From JBMOGA01 sp049318625 (lineage in GTDB: Bacteria > Pseudomonadota > Alphaproteobacteria > Rhizobiales > Hyphomicrobiaceae): a DNA stretch of 64,000 nt. Positions 36,738-45,551 of this stretch are shown piece by piece. The notes under the pieces are model-generated. The model saw only the letters and a program-made list of their open reading frames with translations. It was not told where the DNA came from and made no database searches. Numbering within the stretch: position 1 is the first letter of the stretch; each line of letters begins with the position of its first letter. The stretch is taken from the NCBI GenBank assembly GCA_049318625.1, contig JBMOGA010000008.1:43152-107151 (forward strand), given 5' to 3'. The position numbers and the translations under genes are program-made.

Positions 36738-37712
36738 ATGACCCCTCATCTCGATCCGGTCCGGCAACGGGCGCACCGGCAGCGCAATACGTGGCAGTCG
36801 GTGTTCATGCTGGCCGGGATCGGGGCCGTGGTGGCGCTGTCGGCCCTGCTGATCTGGGGACCTTTCGGCATGGTGATCGCGATGCTCGCCATCGCCGCCA
36901 TCGCGGTCTTCAGCCCGCGCCTGCCGCCCGGCGGTGTCATGCGACTCTATCGGGCGCGGCCGATGGACCCGCGGACCGGCAGTCAATTGCTGGATGCCGT
37001 TTCGGTGTTGGCGCGGCGTGCGGAGTTGCCGGCGGTGCCGGCGGTCTACATCATCCCGAGCAGCACGCTGAACGCGTTCGCCACCGGCTCGCCCGCCCAT
37101 GCCGCGATCGGCGTGACGGAGGGCCTGTTGCGCCAGTTGTCGCTGCGCGAGATCGTCGGCGTGCTGGCGCATGAAATCAGCCACATCCGCAACAACGATC
37201 TCGGCGTGATGGCGCTGGCCGACGTGATGACGCGGTTCACCCAGAGCCTGTCGCTCACCGCGCTGATCCTAGCCGGCCTCAATATCTTCTCGGCGATCTG
37301 GGGCGAGAGCTTCATCTCCTGGAGCGCCGTGCTGCTGCTCTATCTGGCACCGACCCTCGCCAGTCTCCTGCAACTCGGCTTGTCGCGGTCGCGCGAGTAC
37401 GACGCCGATCTGGAAGGTGCGCTGCTGACGCGCGATCCGGCCGGCCTCGCGATGGCGCTCAAGCGTCTCGACCAACTGCAGGGCAGCTTGTGGGAGGACA
37501 TGATGTATCCGGTGCCGGGGCGGCGCATGCCGGTGCCTTCGCTGCTGCGCTCGCATCCACCGACCGAGGAGCGGGTCGCGCGCCTGCTCGAGTTGCAAGG
37601 GTCACCGCAGGAGCCCGTGCTGGTGCTGCAGGAGACGCCGATGCGGTTTCTGGTCGGCGTCGGGCCGATCGAGATGCGGCCGCGCTATCGGTGGCCGGGC
37701 GTCTGGTTCTGA
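36738..37712 (+). CDS. M48 family zinc metalloprotease (HtpX-like)
   Basis: A 324-residue membrane protease. Two N-terminal helices (residues about 20-60) are followed by STLNAFATGSPAHAAIGV, the zinc motif HEISH (145-149), further helices, and the third ligand region SREYDADLEGA. It should degrade or clip membrane proteins with its active site facing the cytoplasm. A good ribosome binding site (GCGGAGGG) lies upstream. It precedes meaB by 26 bases. It differs from canonical HtpX in its C-terminal proline-rich tail. Confidence 0.9.
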   Translation: MTPHLDPVRQRAHRQRNTWQSVFMLAGIGAVVALSALLIWGPFGMVIAMLAIAAIAVFSPRLPPGGVMRLYRARPMDPRTGSQLLDAVSVLARRAELPAVPAVYIIPSSTLNAFATGSPAHAAIGVTEGLLRQLSLREIVGVLAHEISHIRNNDLGVMALADVMTRFTQSLSLTALILAGLNIFSAIWGESFISWSAVLLLYLAPTLASLLQLGLSRSREYDADLEGALLTRDPAGLAMALKRLDQLQGSLWEDMMYPVPGRRMPVPSLLRSHPPTEERVARLLELQGSPQEPVLVLQETPMRFLVGVGPIEMRPRYRWPGVWF

Positions 37713-37738
37713 AGCCGGACCACGGCTAGAACACTGAT

Positions 37739-38692
37739 GTGACCCAGGCCGCCGCCGTTTCCAGCCCCGATGATTCCGTCGCCGCCGTTCGTCGCGGCGA
37801 TCGCCGCGCGCTGGCCGCTGCGGTGACGACGCTCGAGCGTGGGGGAGCGGGCGCTCAGCGGCTGCTCGAAGCCCTCGGCGCCGATGTCGGACGTTCCCAT
37901 GTGATCGGCATCACGGGGCCACCGGGCGCCGGCAAGTCGGCCCTCGTGAATGCTTTGATCCGGGCCTGGCGGGCCAGCGGCGTCAGGGTCGGCGTGATCG
38001 CGGTCGACCCGTCGAGCCCGGTGTCCGGAGGCGCCATTCTCGGCGACCGCATCCGCATGTCGGCGGCGCTCGACGACGACGGCGTCTATGTGCGCTCGCT
38101 CGCCTCGCAGGGACACATGGGCGGGCTGTCGCCGGCGGCGGTTCGCGTGATCGACGCGCTGGACGCCGGCGGCTTCGAGATCGTGCTGATCGAGACGGTC
38201 GGCACCGGGCAGACCGAGATCGACGTGGCCGAGGTCGCCGACGTGCGCGTGGTGGTGGCGGCGCCGGGGCTCGGCGACGGCATCCAGGCCATGAAATCCG
38301 GCATCCTGGAAATCGCCGACGTGCTGGTGGTGAACAAGGCTGATCGCGAGGGCGCGGCGCGCACGCGCCAGGAACTCGACGCGGCGCTGGCCTTGCGCGC
38401 CAGTTCCAAACTCGTACCGGTGATCGAGACGGTTGCCACCCTGGGGCGCGGCGTCGACGACCTCGTCGGGGCCATCGGTCGGCAACTCGCGGCCCTTCCG
38501 CCGCCGGAAGAACGGCGGCGCGGGCGGGCCCGCTATCTCATCGTGCGCGCGGCGATGGCGCTGGTGCAGGCGCGCGTCAAGGCGGCGGGCGGGGAGGTTC
38601 TCGACGGACTCGCGGCAGCGGTACTGGCCGGCGCGCTGGCTCCCGATGCAGCGGCGCGGCGGCTGCTCGATGGCATGGAGGACACCCCGTGA
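37739..38692 (+). CDS. meaB: MeaB/ArgK-type GTPase
   Basis: A 317-residue G3E-class GTPase that assists and protects B12-dependent methylmalonyl-CoA mutase. Walker A is GITGPPGAGKSAL; switch and B regions include VIAVDPSSP, RIRMSAALDDDGVYVRSL and VLIETVGTGQTE; the base motif is VVNKAD. The start is GTG 37739. No mutase gene is nearby; instead the stop overlaps the KDG kinase start by GTGA, so it is coupled to a sugar-acid kinase. That partner is unusual for MeaB. Confidence 0.92.
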   Translation: MTQAAAVSSPDDSVAAVRRGDRRALAAAVTTLERGGAGAQRLLEALGADVGRSHVIGITGPPGAGKSALVNALIRAWRASGVRVGVIAVDPSSPVSGGAILGDRIRMSAALDDDGVYVRSLASQGHMGGLSPAAVRVIDALDAGGFEIVLIETVGTGQTEIDVAEVADVRVVVAAPGLGDGIQAMKSGILEIADVLVVNKADREGAARTRQELDAALALRASSKLVPVIETVATLGRGVDDLVGAIGRQLAALPPPEERRRGRARYLIVRAAMALVQARVKAAGGEVLDGLAAAVLAGALAPDAAARRLLDGMEDTP

Positions 38693-39618
38693 GCGACGTC
38701 GTCTCGATCGGCGAGTGCATGGTCGAACTGGCCCGCGACGGCAGCGGCCGCTACGGGCTCGCGTTCGGCGGCGATACGTTCAACACCGCCGTCTATCTGG
38801 CGCGGGCCGGCGTCTCGGTGGCTTACGCGACGCGGCTCGGCGACGATCCCTACAGCGACGGTATTCTGGACGTGGCGGCACGGGAGGGGGTCGATACCGG
38901 CCTCATCGCGCGCGCCGCGGGCCGGATGCCCGGGCTCTATCTGATCGAGACCACGGCTGTGGGCGAGCGCTCGTTCTGGTACTGGCGTGACCGCGCGCCG
39001 GCGCGCGAATTGTTCGAGAGCGGCGACGTCGCCCGTGTGGTCGCGACGATGGCGGCGGCGCGGCTCGTCTACTTCTCCGGCATCACGCTGTCGCTCTACA
39101 CGCCGGCCGGGCTCGATCGGCTCGCCGAGGCGCTCGCGGCGGCAAGGGCACGTGGGGTGCGGATCGCGATGGACGGCAACTACCGGCCGCGCGGCTGGCC
39201 GGGCGATCCGGCGCGCGCGCGCGATACGTTCCAGCGCTTCTGGCGGCTCGCCACGGTCGCGCTGCCGACATTCGACGACGAAGTGGCGCTGTGGGGCGAT
39301 GCGGCTCCGGAGGACACCACCGCGCGGCTCGCCGGGCTCGGCGTCGGCGAGGTCGTCGTCAAGAACGGGGCAGGCGGCGCGCTGGTCGCGGCCGACGGCG
39401 TCCGGCTCGCGGTGCTGTGCCCGGCCCCGGTGACCGCGCTCGACACGACGGCGGCCGGCGACAGCTTCAACGCGGCGTATCTGGCCGCGCGGCTCGCCGG
39501 GCAGGATGTCGGCACGGCCGCGCTTGACGGGCACCGGCTGGCCGGCGTGGTGATCCAGCACCGCGGCGCCATCGTGCCGCGCGCGGCGACCGATCCGGTC
39601 CTGCGCGGCGCGGGCTGA
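38689..39618 (+). CDS. kdgK: 2-keto-3-deoxygluconate kinase (PfkB family)
   Basis: A 309-residue ribokinase-like enzyme. VSIGECMVEL opens the fold, FGGDTFNTAVYLAR is signature 1, MDGNYRPRGW (N-Y-R-P is typical of KDG kinases) lies in the middle, and LDTTAAGDSFNAAY carries the catalytic aspartate and anion hole. It should phosphorylate 2-keto-3-deoxygluconate with ATP. The adjacent, tail-to-tail KDPG aldolase gene supports this substrate. The GTG start overlaps the meaB stop. Confidence 0.88.
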   Translation: MSDVVSIGECMVELARDGSGRYGLAFGGDTFNTAVYLARAGVSVAYATRLGDDPYSDGILDVAAREGVDTGLIARAAGRMPGLYLIETTAVGERSFWYWRDRAPARELFESGDVARVVATMAAARLVYFSGITLSLYTPAGLDRLAEALAAARARGVRIAMDGNYRPRGWPGDPARARDTFQRFWRLATVALPTFDDEVALWGDAAPEDTTARLAGLGVGEVVVKNGAGGALVAADGVRLAVLCPAPVTALDTTAAGDSFNAAYLAARLAGQDVGTAALDGHRLAGVVIQHRGAIVPRAATDPVLRGAG

Positions 39619-40272
39619 TCAGGGGGCGGTGGCACGGGCGAGCGCGGCGGCCGCGCGCGCGAGGCCGGCGACCGCCGCCCAATCGCGTTGTTCGACCGCC
39701 CTGGCCGGAGCGACCCAGGAGCCCCCGACGGCGAACACGTTGGGCAACGCCAAATAGTCCGGCGCGCGCGCGGCGTCGATACCGCCGGTCGGGCAGAAGG
39801 CGATGTCGGGCAGCGGCGCGGCGAGTGCCGCGAGCGCCGGGGCGCCGCCGATCTGCTCGGCAGGGAAGAACTTCAGATGGTGGTAGCCGAGGTCGGCGAG
39901 CGCCATCGCCTCCGAGGCCGTCGCAACGCCCGGCAGGAACGGCACGGGCCAGCGTTCGGCCGCCTCGACGAGCCGCGGCGTCACCCCGGGGGCGACCAGG
40001 AACTGGGCGCCGGCGCCGATGGCGGCCTGGGCCTGCTCGGGGCTGCGGACGGTGCCGACGCCGACGATGGCCGCGGGGACGCTCACCGCGATGCGGCGCA
40101 CCGCGGCCAGCGCCTCGGCGGTGCGCAGCGTGATCTCGAGCGCGCGCAGGCCGGCACCGACCAGCGCCTCGGCAAGTTCGACCGTGACACCGGCGTCACG
40201 CACCGTCAGCACGGGAATGACCGGGATGCCGGCAAGAAGGGTGCGGAGCTTCGCGTTCTCGGTGGCCTGCAC
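39619..40272 (-). CDS. eda: 2-keto-3-deoxy-6-phosphogluconate aldolase
   Basis: A 217-residue class I aldolase. IPVLTVRD opens the barrel, ALEITLRT contains the catalytic glutamate, VGVGTVRSPEQA and FLVAPGVTP follow, and HLKFFPAEQIGG has the Schiff-base lysine. It splits KDPG into pyruvate and glyceraldehyde 3-phosphate. Its stop codon abuts that of KDG kinase: the six bases TGATCA serve as both stops on opposite strands, leaving no spacer. Confidence 0.94.
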   Translation of the reverse strand: MQATENAKLRTLLAGIPVIPVLTVRDAGVTVELAEALVGAGLRALEITLRTAEALAAVRRIAVSVPAAIVGVGTVRSPEQAQAAIGAGAQFLVAPGVTPRLVEAAERWPVPFLPGVATASEAMALADLGYHHLKFFPAEQIGGAPALAALAAPLPDIAFCPTGGIDAARAPDYLALPNVFAVGGSWVAPARAVEQRDWAAVAGLARAAAALARATAP

Positions 40273-40289
40273 GGGACTGCCCTTTCGTT

Positions 40290-43200
40290 TCAGAACTTGA
40301 AGACCTCGGTGGTCCAGTTGCCGGCCGGATCCGCTTTCGGCGCCTTCTTGGCGGCCTTCTTTTCAGACTTCGACTTCGCGAGGCTGGCGGGCACAACGGA
40401 GGCGGCCGGCGGCTGATCGAGCGTGCCGCCGCCCTCACCCACCACGGTGAACGGGGCCCACACCTGCGGATGGGCGAAGGTCGGGTCCACCGGATCGCTC
40501 AGCAGCGCCAGCATCGAGCGGCGCAAGGCCTCGCTGCGGGCGAGCCCCGGCGTCCGCTTCATCTCGTCGAGCGCGACCGTCGTCAGACGGACGGCGGCGT
40601 CGGAGCGGACCGGCCAATGCGACACCAGGAGGGCGCGGGCACCGGCGTAGAAGAACGCTCGGGCGAGGCCGGAGAGCGCCTCCTTGCTGGCCCCGTCGCC
40701 GGCCGCCGTGTTGCAGGCCGAGAGCACGACCCAGTCGGCATCGAGCCGCAGCGTCGCCACCTCCGAAGCCGACAGCAGGCCGTCGTTGTCGGCGGTCGCG
40801 ACGTCGGGAGGCGTCAGCACGAGAGCCGGTTCCGTGAGCCCGCCGATTTCGCCTGCGACCAGCCCATGGGTCGCGAAGTGCAGAATGCGATAGCTCTTGA
40901 GGCTGCCGCTGGCATCGAGCGTCCTGAGCGCCGTCTCGGAGGCGCGCCCGGCGAGCAGCACGTCATCGCGGGCGGTGCCGAGAACGTCGGCGATGGCGCA
41001 CACCTCGTCGACGGTTTCCGGCAGGGGGCTCAACCGCGCTACCGCCTTCGGATCGACCACGCCGCCGCGCACCAACGGCCCAGCGAGACCGGTGGTCTTG
41101 GTGACCGCAGCGACCTGCCAACCCCTCACCGGTGGCGGACAGGCGGTGCGTGCGAAGGCCGCGCGGTCGGTGCCGTCGCTGCCCGTCAGCAGCGGATTGG
41201 CGATGCCGAGATAGGGGCGCCCGGCCGCCGCCTGCGCGGTGGCGGCGCGGATCGGGGCGAGGCTCGCCACCGACGGCAGCATGGTGACCGGCTGATGACG
41301 GACGAGCCACGCCGCCTTGGTGAGGTCGGCGGGATCGGCCTGCGGCGCCGGCTGTTCGCGGACCAGCACCTGGAACGGCAGGCTCGCGAGCGGTCCGTGC
41401 GTGACCACTAGGACGTGGCGGTCGGCGGTCAGTGCCGCGACCGGCGCGACGAGGATGTCGTAGAGGCGGTGGGCCGCCGCGAGGTCGAACGGCAGGCCGT
41501 TGGCGTCGGGCAGACGGCCGACCAGATTCAGACACCGCTCGGGGCGGACGTCGCCGACCCATTCGTCGGGATCGAGACCGCAGCGAACACGCCGCACGTC
41601 CTCGACCAGGCGCCGGAGGTCAACGTCGTGGCGGACCCAGAGCGCGTCCTCGGTCGTGACCGCGAACAGATGCAGCGCCCCGCCGGCCGGGACGATCAGC
41701 ACCAGCGTCTCGTTCGGCTTCAGCAACTTCCGGGTCTCGGCCACCGAGAGCGCACGGGCGCCGCTCAGTGCCGCGAAATCCGGAAACGCCGCGAGGATTT
41801 CGCGATCGAGAGCCGCCATTTCGCTTTCCGCGGCGGAGAGTGCGGTGCGCAGGGTCGCCTCCGCCGCCCTGTCGCGGCGGTCGGCAGGCTCGGACGCGGC
41901 CGCGATCAGCTTCTTGTCGAGCGACATGCGTGTCCCGACGAGGTCCTGGCGACGGCGGATCTTGACAGCCAGCGGACCTTCTCCGGCGGCAAGGCGGGCG
42001 CCGAGCTTGGCAACCGCACTGCCGGCGGCCGTGGCGGCGGCCAACTGGGCCGTGCGGAAGGCCTCGTCACGGGCGGCGGGGTCGCTGGGACCTGCCGACC
42101 GCCACAAGGCCTCGACCAGATCGCGGGCGGCCTCGGTGCCGTGCCGAGCGTCGCCCTCGCGGCTGCCCGGCGCGCTCTCCGCCCTCGCCTGCTCGGCAAC
42201 GAGGATGTCGACGGCCCGGCGGAGATGGAGAGCCGCCTTGGCCGGATCGCGGGCTGCCAGTTCGACTTCGCCGAGGCGGGTGAGCGGCGGAGCCAGACGC
42301 TCGTGTGCGGGGCCGAACACCCCTTCGTTGATGGCGACCGCTCGCGTGAAAGCGGTGCGGGCCGGATCGAGGCGGCCGCGCGCCTGTTCGAGTTCGCCGA
42401 TGTTGAGGAGCTGGGTCGCCACCTCGCGATGGTCCGGTCCGTAGGCCTTGACCGCGATGGCTAGCCCGCGGCTGAACCAGTCGGCGGCTTCGTCGTGGCG
42501 GCGCAGCGCCATCATCGCGAGGCCGATGTTGTTGGTCGTGACGCCGACGGTCGGATGGTCGGCGGGGTGGATCTGCTGTAAGATCGCGATGGCCTTCTGA
42601 TAGCTGTCGAGTGCTTCGGCGTGACGCCCGGTCTCACGGTAGATGCCACCGAGATTGTCGAGCGCGACGGCGATGCGCGTGTCCGGTCCGGTGGCGTGGC
42701 GGCGCAGGATGCCGAGAGCGCGGTGGAACAGCGGCTCGGCCTCGGCGTAACGGTTCATCTGACGGAACGCCTCGGCGAGATTGGAGACGCCGACCGCCGT
42801 CGTGGGATGATCGGGGCCCAGCACCTTTTCGAAGATCTCGACGGCGCGGCGGCTCTGCTGCTCGGCCTGGGCGACGCGGCCCATGTTCATGTACAGCACG
42901 CCGAGATTGTCGGTCATGATGCCGACGTTGGCGTTGTCCGGTCCCTCCGCGCGGGTCCAGACTTCGATGGCGCGGACATAGGCACGGCTCGACTCCTCGT
43001 AGCGACCGAGGACGCGGAGCAGACCGGCTATATTGTTCAGCGTGCGGGCGATACCGACGTCGGTCGGCGGCAGCAGGCGTTCCTTGATCTCGAGCGCCTT
43101 GCGGAACGCCTCCTCGGCGTCGGCGAAGCGGCCGAGCCGGCGGGCGTGGGTGCCCCAGTCGTCGCGCAGGATCGCCTCGGCGATGTGGCCGGTGGGATGC

Positions 43201-43682
43201 TCGGCGGCGATCGCCTCAAGCACGCCCTGGTACAAGGGGCCGACGGCTCGACCATTGCCGGCCGCAAGCTCGAGGGCGACCAATTCGTCGAGCACCGTCT
43301 TGAACCCGCGCGCGGTGCGGCCGCCGTTCGCGCTTTCGGTGACGAGCGCCCGCTGCATCAGTTCGCGGGCCCGCTCGCGATTCCCGAGCCGGTTCTCGAT
43401 TGTTGCGAGTAGGTAGGCGACGCGGCCGGCGATGACGTGGTCCGGCCCGACGGCGGCCTCGATGGCGGCCAGCACCGCTTCGCACTTGCTACGGGCCTCC
43501 TGGTGGCGACCGGCGCGTACCAGCGCATTGATCTCGTCGATCTGGACCTGGAGCGGGTTCTGCGCCGGTGCCGCCGCGGGCGGATTCGGTGGCACCTGGG
43601 GGGCGGTCTGGCCCGCGGCGGGCGTGACCGCCGCCAGCATGATCAGACCGAGGCCGAGCAGTCTCAGAACGCCGGTCCGCAT
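40290..43682 (-). CDS. Exported TPR-CHAT protease-like protein
   Basis: An 1130-residue protein. A signal peptide (LRLLGLGLIMLAAVTPAAG) and proline/alanine linker are followed by about ten tetratricopeptide repeats of the 42-residue bacterial type (residues about 50-520, e.g. LGRYEESSRAYVRAIEVW, MNRYAEAEPLFHRALGIL). A helical spacer follows, then a CHAT domain with catalytic His939 in HFATHGLVAGE and Cys990 in LSACNTAAGDG. The last 40 residues are lysine-rich. CHAT proteases are caspase relatives, often linked to TPRs in signalling or defence. Here the signal peptide points to the periplasm, and no obvious partner lies beside it. Confidence 0.9.
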   Translation of the reverse strand: MRTGVLRLLGLGLIMLAAVTPAAGQTAPQVPPNPPAAAPAQNPLQVQIDEINALVRAGRHQEARSKCEAVLAAIEAAVGPDHVIAGRVAYLLATIENRLGNRERARELMQRALVTESANGGRTARGFKTVLDELVALELAAGNGRAVGPLYQGVLEAIAAEHPTGHIAEAILRDDWGTHARRLGRFADAEEAFRKALEIKERLLPPTDVGIARTLNNIAGLLRVLGRYEESSRAYVRAIEVWTRAEGPDNANVGIMTDNLGVLYMNMGRVAQAEQQSRRAVEIFEKVLGPDHPTTAVGVSNLAEAFRQMNRYAEAEPLFHRALGILRRHATGPDTRIAVALDNLGGIYRETGRHAEALDSYQKAIAILQQIHPADHPTVGVTTNNIGLAMMALRRHDEAADWFSRGLAIAVKAYGPDHREVATQLLNIGELEQARGRLDPARTAFTRAVAINEGVFGPAHERLAPPLTRLGEVELAARDPAKAALHLRRAVDILVAEQARAESAPGSREGDARHGTEAARDLVEALWRSAGPSDPAARDEAFRTAQLAAATAAGSAVAKLGARLAAGEGPLAVKIRRRQDLVGTRMSLDKKLIAAASEPADRRDRAAEATLRTALSAAESEMAALDREILAAFPDFAALSGARALSVAETRKLLKPNETLVLIVPAGGALHLFAVTTEDALWVRHDVDLRRLVEDVRRVRCGLDPDEWVGDVRPERCLNLVGRLPDANGLPFDLAAAHRLYDILVAPVAALTADRHVLVVTHGPLASLPFQVLVREQPAPQADPADLTKAAWLVRHQPVTMLPSVASLAPIRAATAQAAAGRPYLGIANPLLTGSDGTDRAAFARTACPPPVRGWQVAAVTKTTGLAGPLVRGGVVDPKAVARLSPLPETVDEVCAIADVLGTARDDVLLAGRASETALRTLDASGSLKSYRILHFATHGLVAGEIGGLTEPALVLTPPDVATADNDGLLSASEVATLRLDADWVVLSACNTAAGDGASKEALSGLARAFFYAGARALLVSHWPVRSDAAVRLTTVALDEMKRTPGLARSEALRRSMLALLSDPVDPTFAHPQVWAPFTVVGEGGGTLDQPPAASVVPASLAKSKSEKKAAKKAPKADPAGNWTTEVFKF

Positions 43683-43733
43683 GGCTTCCTCCGCGCGCCG
43701 CTCGCGAGCGCCACCATATTAGGCGTTACCGGG

Positions 43734-43819
43734 CCGGCACTCAAACCGCGTGCGCCGTCGCCGGCCCTCAAACGAAGTGCGCCGTCGCCGGCCCTCAAAC
43801 GAAGTGCGCCGTCGCCGGC
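43734..43819. repeat. 27-bp tandem repeat over the cimA stop codon
   Basis: Two identical 27-base units (43750-43776 and 43777-43803) are flanked by partial copies on both sides. The unit reads GTGCGCCGTCGCCGG followed by CCCTCAAACGAA. Because 27 is a multiple of three, the cimA C-terminus (ATAHFV and stop) is repeated in frame: after the first stop at 43795 the next two TGA codons fall exactly nine codons apart. Confidence 0.9.
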
Positions 43820-45423
43820 GCGGGGGCCCCGTCACGGAACAGCTTGTAGTTGATGCTGTCGAGCAGCGCCTCGAAGCTGGCGTCGACGATGTTGGGTGAC
43901 ACGCCGACCGTGAACCAGCGGGCGCCGGTGGCGGTATCGTGACTCTCGATCAGCACCCGCGTCACCGCCTCGGTGCCGCCGGTCAGGATGCGGACCTTGT
44001 AGTCGACCAGCTCGATGGGGCGGATGTGGGTCTGGAAGCGGCCGAGATCCTTGCGCAGCGCGGTGTCGAGCGCGTTGACCGGGCCATTGCCTTCGGCGAC
44101 CGACCAGATCGGGCCCTCTTCGCCCTCGATGAACACTTTCACCGTCGCCTCGGAGACGGTGACGAGTTGGCCGAGGGCATTGTGGCGCTTCTCGACCATG
44201 ACGCGGAAGCTGTCGACCGTGAAGTAGCGCGGCACCTCGCCGAGCAGGCGCCGTGCCAGCAGCTCGAAGGAGGCGTCGGCGCCTTCGTAGGCATAGCCGA
44301 TGGCCTCGCGGCTCTTCACCTCGCCGAGCAGTTCGCCAATGCGCGGATCGTCCTTGTCGACGACGATGCCGACCCGCTCGAGCTCGGCGAGAATGTTCGA
44401 TTTCCCGGCCTGGTTGGACACCAGCACGCGGCGCCGGTTGCCGACGCTTTCGGGCGGTACGTGCTCGTAGGTCTCCGGCTCCTTGAGGATCGCGGAGGCA
44501 TGGATGCCGGCCTTGGTGGCGAACGCGCTCTCACCGACATAGGGCGCTTGGCGGTTCGGCGCACGATTGAGGATCTCGTCGAGCAGGCGGCTCGCGTGGA
44601 CCAGACGGCGCAACCGCTCCGGCGTCACCTGCGTCTCGAAATGGTTGGCGAACTCCGACTTCAGGAGCAGCGTCGGTATGATCGAGGTGAGATTGGCATT
44701 GCCGCAGCGCTCGCCGATGCCGTTGAGCGTGCCCTGGATCTGGCGGGCGCCGGCCCGGACGGCGGCCAGTGCGTTGGCGACGGCGTTCTCTGTGTCGTTG
44801 TGGGTGTGGATGCCGAGATGGCTGCCGGGGACGGTGGCGGCCACCTCGCCGACGATCCGCTCGACCTCGTTCGGCAGCGTGCCGCCGTTGGTGTCGCACA
44901 GCACGACCCAGCGCGCGCCGGCCTCGTAGGCGGCGCGGGCAACGGCGAGCGCATACGCGCGGTTGCCCTTGTAGCCGTCGAAGAAATGCTCGCAGTCGAT
45001 CATCGCCTCGCGGCCGGTCGCCACGACCGAGCGCACGCTGTCGGCGAGCGACTCGAGGTTCTCCTCGTTGGTGATGCCGAGCGCGACGCGCACGTGATAG
45101 TCCCAGCTCTTGGCGACCAGACACACGGCGACGGCCGGCGACTGGACGACCGCCTGGAAGCCCGGATCGTTGGAGATCGAGCGCCCGGCCCGCTTGGTCA
45201 TGCCGAAGGCGGTGAGCCGCGCGTGGGCGAGCTTCGGGGGAGCTCCGAAGAACTCCGTATCGGTCTGATTGGCGCCCGGATAGCCGCCCTCGACATAGTC
45301 GATGCCGATGTCATCGAGCAGACCGGCGATGCGATGCTTGTCGGCGACCGAGAAATCGACGCCCTGCGTCTGCGCCCCGTCGCGCAACGTCGTGTCGAAC
45401 AGATAGAGCCGGTCGCGGGTCAT
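43795..45423 (-). CDS. cimA: (R)-citramalate synthase
   Basis: A 542-residue DRE-TIM metallolyase. LFDTTLRDGAQTQGVDFS, GIDYVEGGYPGANQTD, the HTHNDTENAVANALAA metal site and NGIGERCGNANL are typical of the CimA type (TIGR00977), which makes citramalate from pyruvate and acetyl-CoA for isoleucine synthesis. The C-terminal LeuA-dimer regulatory domain (YFTVDSFRVMVEK; TEAVTRVLIES) is present. It begins on the ATGA shared with the 43-residue peptide gene. Its tail lies in the 27-bp repeat. Confidence 0.94.
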   Translation of the reverse strand: MTRDRLYLFDTTLRDGAQTQGVDFSVADKHRIAGLLDDIGIDYVEGGYPGANQTDTEFFGAPPKLAHARLTAFGMTKRAGRSISNDPGFQAVVQSPAVAVCLVAKSWDYHVRVALGITNEENLESLADSVRSVVATGREAMIDCEHFFDGYKGNRAYALAVARAAYEAGARWVVLCDTNGGTLPNEVERIVGEVAATVPGSHLGIHTHNDTENAVANALAAVRAGARQIQGTLNGIGERCGNANLTSIIPTLLLKSEFANHFETQVTPERLRRLVHASRLLDEILNRAPNRQAPYVGESAFATKAGIHASAILKEPETYEHVPPESVGNRRRVLVSNQAGKSNILAELERVGIVVDKDDPRIGELLGEVKSREAIGYAYEGADASFELLARRLLGEVPRYFTVDSFRVMVEKRHNALGQLVTVSEATVKVFIEGEEGPIWSVAEGNGPVNALDTALRKDLGRFQTHIRPIELVDYKVRILTGGTEAVTRVLIESHDTATGARWFTVGVSPNIVDASFEALLDSINYKLFRDGAPAPATAHFV

Positions 45424-45551
45424 GGGCTCACCAATGGGGCGAGCAGGCGGATCGCCAGAAGCGCCGCGATCACCAGCACGACGATCTTCAGCACGACGTA
45501 GTAGCGGCGGTGGCCGGGAAACGGCGGCTGCTCGGGGTGTCGGTCGTTCAT
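45420..45551 (-). CDS. 43-residue single-pass membrane peptide
   Basis: The peptide has a polar, proline-rich start (MNDRHPEQPPFPGHRRYY) followed by one hydrophobic helix, VLKIVVLVIAALLAIRLLAP. Its start overlaps the cysS stop and its stop overlaps the cimA start, each by ATGA. Such double coupling strongly suggests that it is translated. Family not recognised. Confidence 0.7.
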   Translation of the reverse strand: MNDRHPEQPPFPGHRRYYVVLKIVVLVIAALLAIRLLAPLVSP

